DNA of 64,000 bases, from contig NZ_CP053590.1 of the NCBI RefSeq assembly GCF_013365535.1, positions 4,454,501-4,518,500 of the forward strand, in the 5' to 3' direction. The DNA is from Aquimarina sp. TRL1. GTDB lineage: Bacteria > Bacteroidota > Bacteroidia > Flavobacteriales > Flavobacteriaceae. Made by a program: the position numbers and the translations under genes. The notes beneath the pieces were generated by a model. That model was not told where the DNA came from and did no database searches. It worked only from the letters and a program-made list of their open reading frames with translations. Each line of letters begins with the position of its first letter. Positions within the stretch are counted from its first letter, which is position 1. Positions 51,401 to 60,331 of the stretch are shown piece after piece.

Positions 51401-52486
51401 TTGAAAAACAAAATTATATCCATTGCTCCTGCCCGCACCTGTTTATTCGGGGATCATCAGGATTATTTAGAGTTACCCATTATAGCTTGTGCGATTAACA
51501 GACACATTCGATTAGAAGCTGAGGAAAACGACACAGAAACTTTACATTTATTTATGCCAGATATCCAGCAACAACGAAGTATTCCGCTGGATACCCCCCT
51601 GGATAACATTGCCAGTGACGATCATTTCTTATCTGCTATTAAAGTATTAAAACAATACGGTTGTGTTCCTAACAGTGGCTATGATATAAAAATTACCGGT
51701 AATATCCCTATCAATGCAGGAACTTCCAGCTCTTCTGCTGTAGTGGTTGCCTGGGTTCAATTTTTACTAGAGGCATTTGGAGCTTCTATTACAATAAATA
51801 AAGAATATATCGCTCAGATTGCTTATGAAGCAGAAGTAGTCGCTCACGGAGCTCCTGGTGGCAGAATGGATCAATTCAGTATCGGTTTGGGGAACATCAT
51901 CTATCTGGAAACCGGTACTCCTTATACTTTTGATATTATTCATACCCCGCTGGATTCTATTATTATCGGAGAATCAGGAGTTCCTAAAAAAACAATAGGA
52001 GTATTAAGCCAACTCAAAGAGAAAGCACTTTTAGCAATACACTCTGTAAAAGAAAAGCTTCATGATTTTGAGATTAAAGAAGCAAAACGTGAGGACATCA
52101 AAAAATATCTGAACTATATTCCGGATACATTACACCCGTATCTGTATGCTGCAATTGTCAATCATGACATTACCCAAAAGGCAATCAGAGCATTCAGAAA
52201 GAAAAAAATTGATTTAAAAGAAATTGGAGTGCTGATGGATCAGCATCACGAAATACTCAAAGACACCTTAGGGATTACCATTCCGAGAATTGACGATATG
52301 ATTACAGCTGCTAAACAAGCCGGAGCATATGGAGCTAAAATAGTAGGCTCAGGAGGAGGTGGTAGTATTGTTGTTTTGGCTCCCAAAGGAAAGGAAACAG
52401 CAATCATAGAAGCAATTAAAAATGCTGGTGCTAAAGATGCATATCAGGTGTCTGTAGATCCCGGTGCCAGAATACTACAAAATTAA
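51401..52486 (+). CDS. GHMP family sugar kinase
   Basis: 361 residues from a TTG start; no in-frame ATG is available upstream, and the protein begins at the usual place (IISIAPARTCLFGDHQDY). Motif 1 is the galactokinase-like signature around 9-25, motif 2 the ATP loop PINAGTSSSSA (103-113), and motif 3 is IVGSGGGGSIVVLAP near the end. HGAPGGRMDQFS is an active-site segment. It should phosphorylate a monosaccharide at C1, possibly an uronic acid or fucose-type sugar as in kinases of this subgroup. The exact sugar is not clear. It is followed 12 bp later by a nucleotidyltransferase. Confidence 0.86.
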   Translation: MKNKIISIAPARTCLFGDHQDYLELPIIACAINRHIRLEAEENDTETLHLFMPDIQQQRSIPLDTPLDNIASDDHFLSAIKVLKQYGCVPNSGYDIKITGNIPINAGTSSSSAVVVAWVQFLLEAFGASITINKEYIAQIAYEAEVVAHGAPGGRMDQFSIGLGNIIYLETGTPYTFDIIHTPLDSIIIGESGVPKKTIGVLSQLKEKALLAIHSVKEKLHDFEIKEAKREDIKKYLNYIPDTLHPYLYAAIVNHDITQKAIRAFRKKKIDLKEIGVLMDQHHEILKDTLGITIPRIDDMITAAKQAGAYGAKIVGSGGGGSIVVLAPKGKETAIIEAIKNAGAKDAYQVSVDPGARILQN

Positions 52487-52498
52487 CACAACTATACT

Positions 52499-53371
52499 AT
52501 GCATGAGAATTTGGTTATTTTAGCAGGGGGTGCTTCTTCCAGAATGAAGAAACCATCCTCCTCAAAACACTTGAATCAGGAAGAGATCAATCAAGCTAAT
52601 GAGAGAAGTAAAGGTCTCATAGGTCTGGGAGGAGAAGGAAGACCCCTACTCGACTATTTGCTTTTTAACGCAAAAAAAGCAGGATATAAAACTGTTTATT
52701 TGATAATCAGTGAAAAAGGAGCGCTTTTCAAAGAGTGTTACGGACCTGATGATACAGGAAATGACTTTCACGGTCTTACGATTAATTATGCAGTTCAGTA
52801 TATAGAAAAAGGTCGGATAAAACCTTTGGGAACAGCAGATGCATTATACCAGGCAATAGAACAATACCCTGAACTTTCGACTACTTACTATACCGTTTGT
52901 AATAGTGACAACCTATACTCTGTAGCAGCACTGAAAGCACTCAGAGAAACAACAACACCAAATGCTTTTATCAGCTATGACCGCAATGCACTGGATTTTC
53001 CCAAAGAACGAATTGCTCGCTTTGCAGTTGCTAAATTAGATCCACAAAACTTTTTATTAGATATCATAGAAAAGCCTACTGAGCAAGATATTGAAAATTG
53101 TAAGGATCAAAATGGAATATTACGGGTGAGTATGAATGCTTTTAAGTTCAAAGGAGAAACGCTTGCTACGCCATTAAAAGAATGTCCTATTCATCCGGAA
53201 AGAAACGAAAAAGAGTTGCCAACTGTTTTTCTTAACATGCTGAAAATACACCCTAAAACAGCTATTGGAATTCCTTTTTCAGAACATGTTCCGGATCTAA
53301 CTGCTAAAGATGATATTCATACTGTCAAACAATTTTTAGCCAAAAATTATCCAACCACCTTAGAATGGTAA
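52499..53371 (+). CDS. Sugar nucleotidyltransferase
   Basis: 290 residues. The NTP-transferase opening VILAGGASSRMKKPSSSKHL (about 6-25) carries an expanded loop. GLIGLGGEGRPLLDYLLF, IKPLGTADALYQAIEQYP and CNSDNLYSVAALKAL (metal Asp) follow, with a late FLNMLKIHPKTAIGIPF. It should activate a sugar-1-phosphate to its nucleotide form; paired with the kinase just upstream this makes a two-step salvage route from free sugar to nucleotide sugar. The sugar is unknown. Probably regulated by the divergent LacI protein. Confidence 0.85.
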   Translation: MHENLVILAGGASSRMKKPSSSKHLNQEEINQANERSKGLIGLGGEGRPLLDYLLFNAKKAGYKTVYLIISEKGALFKECYGPDDTGNDFHGLTINYAVQYIEKGRIKPLGTADALYQAIEQYPELSTTYYTVCNSDNLYSVAALKALRETTTPNAFISYDRNALDFPKERIARFAVAKLDPQNFLLDIIEKPTEQDIENCKDQNGILRVSMNAFKFKGETLATPLKECPIHPERNEKELPTVFLNMLKIHPKTAIGIPFSEHVPDLTAKDDIHTVKQFLAKNYPTTLEW

Positions 53372-53400
53372 AAAAAGGCAGGATATCATCCTGCCTTTTT
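53372..53400. terminator. Bidirectional terminator
   Basis: AAAAAGGCAGGAT (53372-53384) pairs with ATCCTGCCTTTTT (53388-53400) around an ATC loop, between the convergent nucleotidyltransferase and gap genes. Confidence 0.92.
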
Positions 53401-53428
53401 CTTTTAAATCATTATGGTATGATATAGT

Positions 53429-54421
53429 TTATTTTATTTCTTTTATTTGCCGTATCATTTGATTCGTGAATCCCCATTCATTATCATACCATATCATAAT
53501 TTTCACTAAATCTCCATCTACTACTCTAGTCATGGAAGCATCCACTGTAGATGCATATGAATTCATCTGAATATCAGAAGACACAATAGGATCATGTGTT
53601 ACTTTAATAACTTTATTATAACGAGCTGTCTGAGCTTCTTTCTCTAAGATTTCATTAATCTCTTCGGGAGTAGTTGCTCTTTCTGCAATAAAAGTAACAT
53701 CACTCAAGGAGCCTACAGGTACCGGTGTTCTCACTGCAATTCCATCAAACTTACCTTCGTACTGTGGCAATACTTTTGTCGTAGCAATAGCTGCTCCGGT
53801 ACTGGTTGGTGTCAGGTTTATGGCAGCAGCTCTTCCCATTCTAAAGTTTTTCTTAGAAGGGGCATCTACTAATTGCTGAGAGGCTGTATACGCATGAATT
53901 GTATTGAGAATCGCCTTCTTTATACCGATAGTACGTCCTAATATTTCTACTACAGGGCTGATATTATTAGTAGTACAACTAGCACATGAAAATATGGCCG
54001 CATGACCATCTTCTGTATTTACACCATGTACAACCGTAGGAGCATCCGGGCTTTTTGTAGGTCCGGAAATTACAACTGTTTTGGCACCTGCTTTGATGTG
54101 TTTTTCTGCATCTTCTCTTTTGGTAAAAAAACCTGTGCTCTCCACCACAATATCTACCCGCTCTTCTTTCCATGGTAGCTCCTCAGGATCTCTCTGCGTA
54201 AAGTACTTTATTCGCTTTCCTCCTACTAATAAATAACCTTCCTCCGTACTAACTTCTTTCTCATATATACCATATACACTGTCGTATTTCAGCAAGTATT
54301 CTATGTTAGACAATGGCATTAAGTCATTAATAGCAACTATCTCCAAATCAGATTCTTCCATAATCAACTTTAATGCAGCTCTTCCTATTCTTCCGAACCC
54401 GTTTATAGCTATTCTTTTCAT
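53429..54421 (-). CDS. gap: Glyceraldehyde-3-phosphate dehydrogenase, type I
   Basis: 330 residues, the usual length. NAD-binding INGFGRIGRAAL (about 5-16), catalytic Cys149 in SCASCTTN, His176 in NTIHAYTASQQ, then RAAAINLTPTSTGAAIA and the C-terminal WYDNEWGFTNQM. All key residues are present. Glycolytic/gluconeogenic enzyme in the cytoplasm, using NAD or NADP. It is transcribed leftward, 107 bp after the DUF2461 gene, and ends at a bidirectional terminator. It may be one of two gap copies in the genome; only this one is in view. Confidence 0.95.
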   Translation of the reverse strand: MKRIAINGFGRIGRAALKLIMEESDLEIVAINDLMPLSNIEYLLKYDSVYGIYEKEVSTEEGYLLVGGKRIKYFTQRDPEELPWKEERVDIVVESTGFFTKREDAEKHIKAGAKTVVISGPTKSPDAPTVVHGVNTEDGHAAIFSCASCTTNNISPVVEILGRTIGIKKAILNTIHAYTASQQLVDAPSKKNFRMGRAAAINLTPTSTGAAIATTKVLPQYEGKFDGIAVRTPVPVGSLSDVTFIAERATTPEEINEILEKEAQTARYNKVIKVTHDPIVSSDIQMNSYASTVDASMTRVVDGDLVKIMIWYDNEWGFTNQMIRQIKEIK

Positions 54422-54527
54422 ATAATTTTATTAAAAATTTTATTCTGTTTATATAGTGTTATTTGATAATCGGCACTTGTATACTTTATATAGAAATTAC
54501 CCCAAAAAGTATTCGCCTAAATAAAAA

Positions 54528-55208
54528 TCAATCCTCTAATAGTGATACCCCGTTAAGGTCTGTTGTAAGCACATCACTCATGTAATCAAAAAATGGTCTT
54601 AACAATTCAAAGTGAAACACAACCTTATCCAGAAAATCAGGAGCACAAACTTCTTTATTAGTAAAAGAATGCACCACAATAAAAGATTTGTTTTTAATTA
54701 AATCTATAGCAGAATGTTCTTTACTAAAACCTTTTGGAGCTGTTTTTACCTGATTATCAGTAGTAAAACCGCCAAATGCTTTTTTAAAATCAGGGGTATC
54801 CAAAATATCTCTTATTTCCTGATCATCCATTTCAAACTCTTTCCTTATCCGTAATAAATCTGCAGGATTAGGACTAAAAAAACCTCCGGCCAGTTTTGAA
54901 TTTCCAGATTCTATCCTCAGATAATACCCTCCTCTTCTATGAGCTCCTGCTCTACTAAAACCTACACTTCTGTGTATGTTATACGGGGTCTTATCTTTAC
55001 TAAATCGAATATCTCTATTGATTCTATATATTTTAGTGTTATCAATTTCATCTGATTCGTTGAGTCTCTCTGCAACTGATGAATAAAAAAGCTTCAGTTT
55101 TTTTTCATTTTCCTGATATCTTTTTTTATGCTCCTGCATCCAATCTCTGTTATTATTTACTTTTAAATCATCTAAAAAACCAAATATATCTTTTGATAGC
55201 TTGCTCAT
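54528..55208 (-). CDS. DUF2461 domain protein
   Basis: 226 residues. FGFLDDLKVNNNRDWMQEHK (about 9-28), RINRDIRFSKDKTPYNIH, GGYYLRIESGNSKLAGGFF and LRIRKEFEMD are the DUF2461 hallmarks in order. No catalytic function is known. It lies in the same direction as gap but 107 bp apart, with no evident functional link. Confidence 0.88.
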   Translation of the reverse strand: MSKLSKDIFGFLDDLKVNNNRDWMQEHKKRYQENEKKLKLFYSSVAERLNESDEIDNTKIYRINRDIRFSKDKTPYNIHRSVGFSRAGAHRRGGYYLRIESGNSKLAGGFFSPNPADLLRIRKEFEMDDQEIRDILDTPDFKKAFGGFTTDNQVKTAPKGFSKEHSAIDLIKNKSFIVVHSFTNKEVCAPDFLDKVVFHFELLRPFFDYMSDVLTTDLNGVSLLED

Positions 55209-55256
55209 ACGTACGTTGTATTCTTAGTCCCTAAAAATACTAAAATCTATTAAATC

Positions 55257-55352
55257 ATGTGGCTATTAAAAACGAGAGTTATGTTAATCTTTTTATTGTT
55301 GTTTACCGCAGCAGCCTTTTATTTCACAACTTACTCGAATCTGATAAATTAG
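55257..55352 (+). CDS. Possible 31-residue membrane peptide
   Basis: ATG 55257 to TAG 55350-55352 encodes MWLLKTRVMLIFLLLFTAAA and FYFTTYSNLIN, a single hydrophobic helix. It lies in a 290-bp gap upstream of cysE with no clear promoter or terminator of its own. Small hydrophobic peptides of this size are common but also arise by chance; I give it low weight. Confidence 0.25.
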   Translation: MWLLKTRVMLIFLLLFTAAAFYFTTYSNLIN

Positions 55353-55498
55353 TTCGTGCACGTTGGTCGATTGGGTACAAAATCATAACTAAATCTATTT
55401 GAAATGCTATTTTTTTTATAAAAAAAGGAAGTATTTCATTCTATTCAGGACTAATCTCATATTATTCTATATATTTACTGGACTTTTTATAATTAGCT

Positions 55499-56290
55499 AT
55501 GGATAAAGAGAAAGAATTGATCATTTCTAAGATTGAGGAACAAAAGAAAAATCCCAATCTTAGACTGAAATTAAAGGAAAAAACAGAGTACTTTACGAAT
55601 CTTTTGTTTTATACATTATTTGATTCGGATACAGAAGTTGCCAAAAACATTGACAAATTAGAAGAACTTTTTCAGGAGTTAGTCGATCTGGCCTGCTGGG
55701 AAACTGAAAAACCCTGCTCTAAAGTTTGGCAATCTTATTTAGAGAAATTACCAGAAATATTACAAAAACTAAATCTGGATGCACAGGCATTTATAAAAAG
55801 TGACCCTGCTGCTAATTCTATTGAAGAAGTATATATGGCATATCCCGGCTTTTATGCCATTGCTATTTACCGCCTAAGTCACGAATTGCTAAAATTCGGC
55901 TTGCCACTGGTTCCCCGATTGATGACGGAATACTCGCATAGATTAACCGGTACAGACATCAACCCTGGTGCAGAAATAGGAGAATCTTTCTTTATTGATC
56001 ACGCTACGGGAATTGTTATCGGTGAAACAGTGATTATAAAAAACAATGTCAAAATGTATCAGGGAGTTACCCTGGGAGGATTGTATGTAGATCGAAAACT
56101 GAGAAGTGTAAAACGTCACCCAACCGTAGAAGATAATGTAACCATATATGCTAATGCTACTATTTTGGGAGGGAGTACTGTGATTGGTGCCAATAGTACT
56201 ATTGGGGGAAATACATGGATCACCTCTTCTGTTCCTAAAAACTCCATCATCTCAAATACTTCTGAAATTAAAATAAAAAAAGTGGTCTGA
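55499..56290 (+). CDS. cysE: Serine O-acetyltransferase
   Basis: 263 residues. A helical N-terminal half (about 1-135) is followed by a left-handed beta-helix with hexapeptide repeats: DINPGAEIGESFFIDHATG (catalytic Asp157-His158), IVIGETVIIKNNVKMYQGV, VTIYANATILGG and STIGGNTWIT. It makes O-acetylserine for cysteine synthesis. The last base of its stop codon is the first of the cysM start (1-bp overlap), so the two are translationally coupled. Confidence 0.93.
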   Translation: MDKEKELIISKIEEQKKNPNLRLKLKEKTEYFTNLLFYTLFDSDTEVAKNIDKLEELFQELVDLACWETEKPCSKVWQSYLEKLPEILQKLNLDAQAFIKSDPAANSIEEVYMAYPGFYAIAIYRLSHELLKFGLPLVPRLMTEYSHRLTGTDINPGAEIGESFFIDHATGIVIGETVIIKNNVKMYQGVTLGGLYVDRKLRSVKRHPTVEDNVTIYANATILGGSTVIGANSTIGGNTWITSSVPKNSIISNTSEIKIKKVV

Positions 56291-57174
56291 TGTCACATCA
56301 TATTTTAGAACTTATAGGAAATACGCCTCTGGTGAAGGCTACTTCTATTATAGATAACCCAGATATCACCTTATTTCTAAAACTGGAAGGAAATAATCCA
56401 GGAGGAAGTGTCAAAGACCGTGCAGCATATAATATGATCCGATCCGCTCTGGATAGAGGAACAATCGATCAAGATGCTAAGTTAATCGAAGCAACCAGTG
56501 GTAATACAGGTATTGCATTAGCTATGATTGCAGGTATTTTCGGACTTTCTATAGAATTGGTAATGCCGGAAAACTCCACCAAAGAACGTGTACAGACTAT
56601 GCGCGCCTATGGAGCAAAAGTTACACTCACTCCTGCTGATAGCGGAATTGAAGGTGCCAGAGATTATGCAGAAAAAAAAGTTACTGAAGAAGGTTTCTTT
56701 ATGCTGAATCAATTTGCAAATGAAGATAATTGGAAAGCACACTATACCACTACTGGTCCCGAAATATGGAGAGATACCGAAAAATCCATTACTCATTTTG
56801 TTTCTTCAATGGGAACCACCGGTACCATTATGGGAACTTCTACTTTTCTGAAAGAACAATCCTCTGAAGTACAGATTGTAGGAGTACAACCTACGGATGA
56901 ATCCAGAATTCCGGGAATCAGAAAATGGCCTAAAGAGTACTTACCCAAAATCTTTAATCCGGACAAAGTAGATCAAGTCATAGAAGTTAGCCAGGAAGAG
57001 GCTACCAATATGACAAAACGATTAGCTAAAGAAGAGGGAATTTTTTGTGGAATGAGTAGTGGAGGTGCTGTAACAGCAGCACTAAAATTGTCTAAAACAA
57101 TCAAAAAAGGAGTAATCGTAGCAATTATCTGTGACCGAGGTGATCGATACCTGAGTTCCGAACTATTCGAATAA
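56290..57174 (+). CDS. cysM: Cysteine synthase B
   Basis: 294 residues. PLP lysine in NNPGGSVKDRAA (Lys42), the phosphate or substrate loop EATSGNTGIALA, SSMGTTGTIMG and the end FCGMSSGGAVTAALKL. The asparagine-containing NNPGGSVKDR and GVQPTDESRIPG fit the CysM type, which can use thiosulfate as well as sulfide. It makes cysteine from O-acetylserine supplied by the coupled cysE gene. Confidence 0.93.
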   Translation: MSHHILELIGNTPLVKATSIIDNPDITLFLKLEGNNPGGSVKDRAAYNMIRSALDRGTIDQDAKLIEATSGNTGIALAMIAGIFGLSIELVMPENSTKERVQTMRAYGAKVTLTPADSGIEGARDYAEKKVTEEGFFMLNQFANEDNWKAHYTTTGPEIWRDTEKSITHFVSSMGTTGTIMGTSTFLKEQSSEVQIVGVQPTDESRIPGIRKWPKEYLPKIFNPDKVDQVIEVSQEEATNMTKRLAKEEGIFCGMSSGGAVTAALKLSKTIKKGVIVAIICDRGDRYLSSELFE

Positions 57175-57202
57175 GAATAAAAATATATAAAAAACGAGTC
57201 TG

Positions 57203-57232
57203 AGAGAGGTAAAAATTCATCTCTCTTTTTTT
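57203..57232 (+). terminator. Rho-independent terminator of cysE-cysM
   Basis: AGAGAGGT (57203-57210) pairs with ATCTCTCT (57219-57226; one G-T pair), with an 8-nt loop, followed by seven T. It is 28 bp after cysM and just upstream of recQ. Confidence 0.85.
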
Positions 57233-57266
57233 ATGCAATACAAGCATTATTTTGTTTTTTTGTGTG

Positions 57267-59375
57267 ATGCAGGATACAAAAAAAATAGCCGCTACTCTCA
57301 AAGAGTATTTTGGATACGACACATTCAGACCCTTACAGGAAAAAATCGTAGCCTCTGTATTAAATGGACATGATAACCTGGTTATTATGCCGACTGGTGG
57401 GGGAAAATCAATATGTTATCAACTTCCCGCTTTATTATTAGAGGGAATAACATTAGTCATTTCCCCACTAATTGCATTAATGAAAGATCAAGTAGACGGT
57501 CTGAATGCAAATGGGATTCCCGCTTCTTTTTTTAACAGTAGTCAAACAGTTGAAGAACAACAGGAACTCTTCGGACAACTGGCAGAGGGCGCTATAAAAA
57601 TTCTTTATCTGGCACCTGAGAGCCTATCGTTATTTGAAGGAGCACTATCTACACTCTCTATTAGTTTAATCGCTATTGATGAAGCGCATTGTATCTCTTC
57701 ATGGGGGCATGATTTTCGACCTGCATATACCCGACTCGGGTATCTAAAAGAACGCTTCCCTTCTACTCCTATGATTGCGCTTACCGCAACCGCAGATAAA
57801 GCTACCCGAAAAGATATATGTGATCAATTACGCATTCCTGAGGCTACAGTACACCTGGCTTCGTTCGATAGAGAAAATCTAAGCCTGGAAGTACGAGCCG
57901 GAACCAAAAGAATCGAACAGATCATTCGTTTTCTGAATCAACATCCTGAAGAGAGTGGTATCATTTATTGTTTAAGTAGAAAAACCACAGAAGCCATCGC
58001 TGATCGTCTGACAAGTACTGGTTTTTCTGTTGCTGCATATCATGCTGGTTTAGCCCATGATCAACGTTCAAAGATCCAAGAACAGTTTATCAATGATACT
58101 ATTCAGATTGTTTGTGCCACCATTGCTTTTGGAATGGGGATAGATAAATCAAATGTACGATGGGTTATTCACTATAACTTACCGAAAAACATAGAAAGTT
58201 ATTATCAGGAAATCGGAAGAGCCGGAAGAGACGGACTTCCCTCTACCACCCTCTTGTTTCATAGCTACTCAGATGTCATTCAGCTCCAAAAATTCGCAGA
58301 TCAATCAGGTAATAAAGAGGTACAACTGGCCAAACTGGAGCGAATGAAGCAATATGCAGATGCGCTGAGCTGCCGAAGAAAAATATTATTGAGTTATTTT
58401 GGAGAAATTATAGAAGAAGACTGTGGCAACTGTGATGTATGTAAGAACCCACCGCAATTTATAGATGGAACCATTATCGCTCAAAAAGCCCTTTCTACCA
58501 TATATCGGGTCAAAGAACAAGAGCCTATTGGTACGATAATAGATATTATGAGGGGAGCGCAAAATGCTTCAGTATATGATAAAAATTATCAGCAACTAAA
58601 AACCTATGGAATTGCCAGGGATATTTCTTGGAAAGACTGGCAACAATACCTTATACAATTGATTAATCAAGGGTATATAGAAATAGCTTTTGACCAGCAT
58701 AATAAATTAAGGCTAACAGCGCGATCCCGTAAAGTACTATTCGAGAAAGAAACAGTACTGCTAGCGCATCTCCAAGAACTGGAAAAAGCAAAAGAAAAAC
58801 TCCCGGTTGCTCCTCTGCAAACAGCTCGTACTTTATTCGAAAAACTACGTCAATTACGACTATCACTTGCCAAAGAAGCAGGCATTCCAGCCTACCAAAT
58901 CTTTAATGATGCTACGCTTAAAGAAATGGAAAAAGAAAAACCAACCACTGATGAAATGTTTATGCAGATCAACGGTGTCGGTAAACAAAAAATGAAAGAT
59001 TATGGATATGTCTTTATTAAGGAGATCAGGAATTTTGTAAATGAAAAGCCTGTAAAAAAGAAGACATCAAAAAACAAGGGAAATACCCATAAGGTTACTT
59101 TAGAAGCATATGAAAGAGGGCTTTCCATAGCAGAAATTGCTATAGAAAGACAATTAGCCGAAGCTACTATTATGTCTCACTTATTAAAACTCCATGAAGA
59201 AGGAGCCTCAATAGATCTTCATCAATTTATAGACAAAAATGACCTCGAAGCGATCAAAAAGGCAAAAGAAACCTTAAATACCCCTGATGGTCTAAAAGTC
59301 TATTATGAATACTTTGAAGAGGCGATTAGTTATAATCACATCAAAATAGGATTAGCAATTCTAAACAAAGAATAA
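57267..59375 (+). CDS. recQ: ATP-dependent DNA helicase RecQ
   Basis: 702 residues from ATG 57267 (an in-frame TTG at 57252 is unlikely). Helicase motif 0/I is FRPLQEKIV then MPTGGGKSICYQLP, motif II DEAHCISSWGHDFRP, motif III ALTATA and motif VI QEIGRAGRDGLPS. The RecQ-Ct zinc site has CRRKILLSYFGE, then CGNCDVC. An HRDC-like segment (ATLKEMEKEKPTTDEMFMQINGV, read in two parts) and a C-terminal HTH_40 domain (RGLSIAEIAIERQLAEATIM) follow. It unwinds DNA 3'-5' in repair and recombination. Convergent with the epimerase gene, only 10 bp apart. Confidence 0.95.
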   Translation: MQDTKKIAATLKEYFGYDTFRPLQEKIVASVLNGHDNLVIMPTGGGKSICYQLPALLLEGITLVISPLIALMKDQVDGLNANGIPASFFNSSQTVEEQQELFGQLAEGAIKILYLAPESLSLFEGALSTLSISLIAIDEAHCISSWGHDFRPAYTRLGYLKERFPSTPMIALTATADKATRKDICDQLRIPEATVHLASFDRENLSLEVRAGTKRIEQIIRFLNQHPEESGIIYCLSRKTTEAIADRLTSTGFSVAAYHAGLAHDQRSKIQEQFINDTIQIVCATIAFGMGIDKSNVRWVIHYNLPKNIESYYQEIGRAGRDGLPSTTLLFHSYSDVIQLQKFADQSGNKEVQLAKLERMKQYADALSCRRKILLSYFGEIIEEDCGNCDVCKNPPQFIDGTIIAQKALSTIYRVKEQEPIGTIIDIMRGAQNASVYDKNYQQLKTYGIARDISWKDWQQYLIQLINQGYIEIAFDQHNKLRLTARSRKVLFEKETVLLAHLQELEKAKEKLPVAPLQTARTLFEKLRQLRLSLAKEAGIPAYQIFNDATLKEMEKEKPTTDEMFMQINGVGKQKMKDYGYVFIKEIRNFVNEKPVKKKTSKNKGNTHKVTLEAYERGLSIAEIAIERQLAEATIMSHLLKLHEEGASIDLHQFIDKNDLEAIKKAKETLNTPDGLKVYYEYFEEAISYNHIKIGLAILNKE

Positions 59376-59385
59376 ATAAGGGAAC

Positions 59386-60192
59386 TTATTGATCTATAAC
59401 CGGGCTGATTGTCACTTCAAAACGGTTCTGTTGTTCTATGGTATCAAATCCTTTATGTAACGCATCAGAGGCAACACTTAGCGGATAAAATGTTATCGGT
59501 TCTATACATACCATTTCACGAACTTCTGTCCATAACATCATATGTCTGAACCCTGTCGTCTGAACTCGTACTCCAACAGCAGCTGAATTCTTTAATATTA
59601 CTTCATTACAATTATAAATAGGTAATGCTGGACCTCCTGCTTCTATAACCTGTTCCAATGAATATTCTTGCCCTCCTGCCAAAAAACGTTGGTTGTCTCC
59701 ATAAGTCTTAAATGCCGGATGAAACCCCAGCATATACGGCATTGCTTTTTCTCCTTTAATCTGAAATGAAACCACCACGGCATCGTCCTGTAGCTGAATC
59801 GTTTTTTCGAATTCAAAATCATACGGCCAATAGAGAAACTCTTGTGCAGATCGATTCGGAAACTTAGGGTTTATAATCTGTTCTCCTGCCGTATATTTCT
59901 TTGTTAAAACAAGCTTGTTTTTATTAACAGTCACCATGGTATAAGCTAATGTTCTAAGAATGCCATGCTGATCCATTTTGGCAACTCCTTTAGGAGTTAA
60001 CACAGCATAATTATTCATTTTTGTAGCTCCAATCACCGGAAACATTTCTATTTCAGTACTTCCCCAACCCGGTTCTCCTTTTTGGTGCATTAACTCATGA
60101 TTATTATAAGAATAACTAATAATTTCTCCGTTTAATACTGTAACTGATGACTTTCCATCTTTACTATATAATATATGCTTTGCTGCTTCCAA
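59386..60192 (-). CDS. Aldose 1-epimerase family protein
   Basis: 268 residues. The galactose-mutarotase-like beta-sandwich shows HELMHQKGEPGWGSTEIEMF, DQHGILRTLAYTMV (catalytic His region), MPYMLGFHPAFKTYG and a late VCIEPITFYPLSVASDAL (Glu region). It matches the YeaD/LacX-like group of aldose epimerases. It probably interconverts anomers of a hexose or hexose phosphate in the cytoplasm. The context does not identify the sugar. Confidence 0.86.
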   Translation of the reverse strand: MEAAKHILYSKDGKSSVTVLNGEIISYSYNNHELMHQKGEPGWGSTEIEMFPVIGATKMNNYAVLTPKGVAKMDQHGILRTLAYTMVTVNKNKLVLTKKYTAGEQIINPKFPNRSAQEFLYWPYDFEFEKTIQLQDDAVVVSFQIKGEKAMPYMLGFHPAFKTYGDNQRFLAGGQEYSLEQVIEAGGPALPIYNCNEVILKNSAAVGVRVQTTGFRHMMLWTEVREMVCIEPITFYPLSVASDALHKGFDTIEQQNRFEVTISPVIDQ

Positions 60193-60331
60193 TGTTATAA
60201 GAATTAAGTAAACTCCGAATCAAATTCCGGAGCATATTTCGCTTTCATCGATAGATTCCTTCAAAATGTATTTAGAAGGTGCCTATAGGCATCTTTTAAT
60301 TTTTTAAAGAGTCCCTTAAGTAATAGCTATC

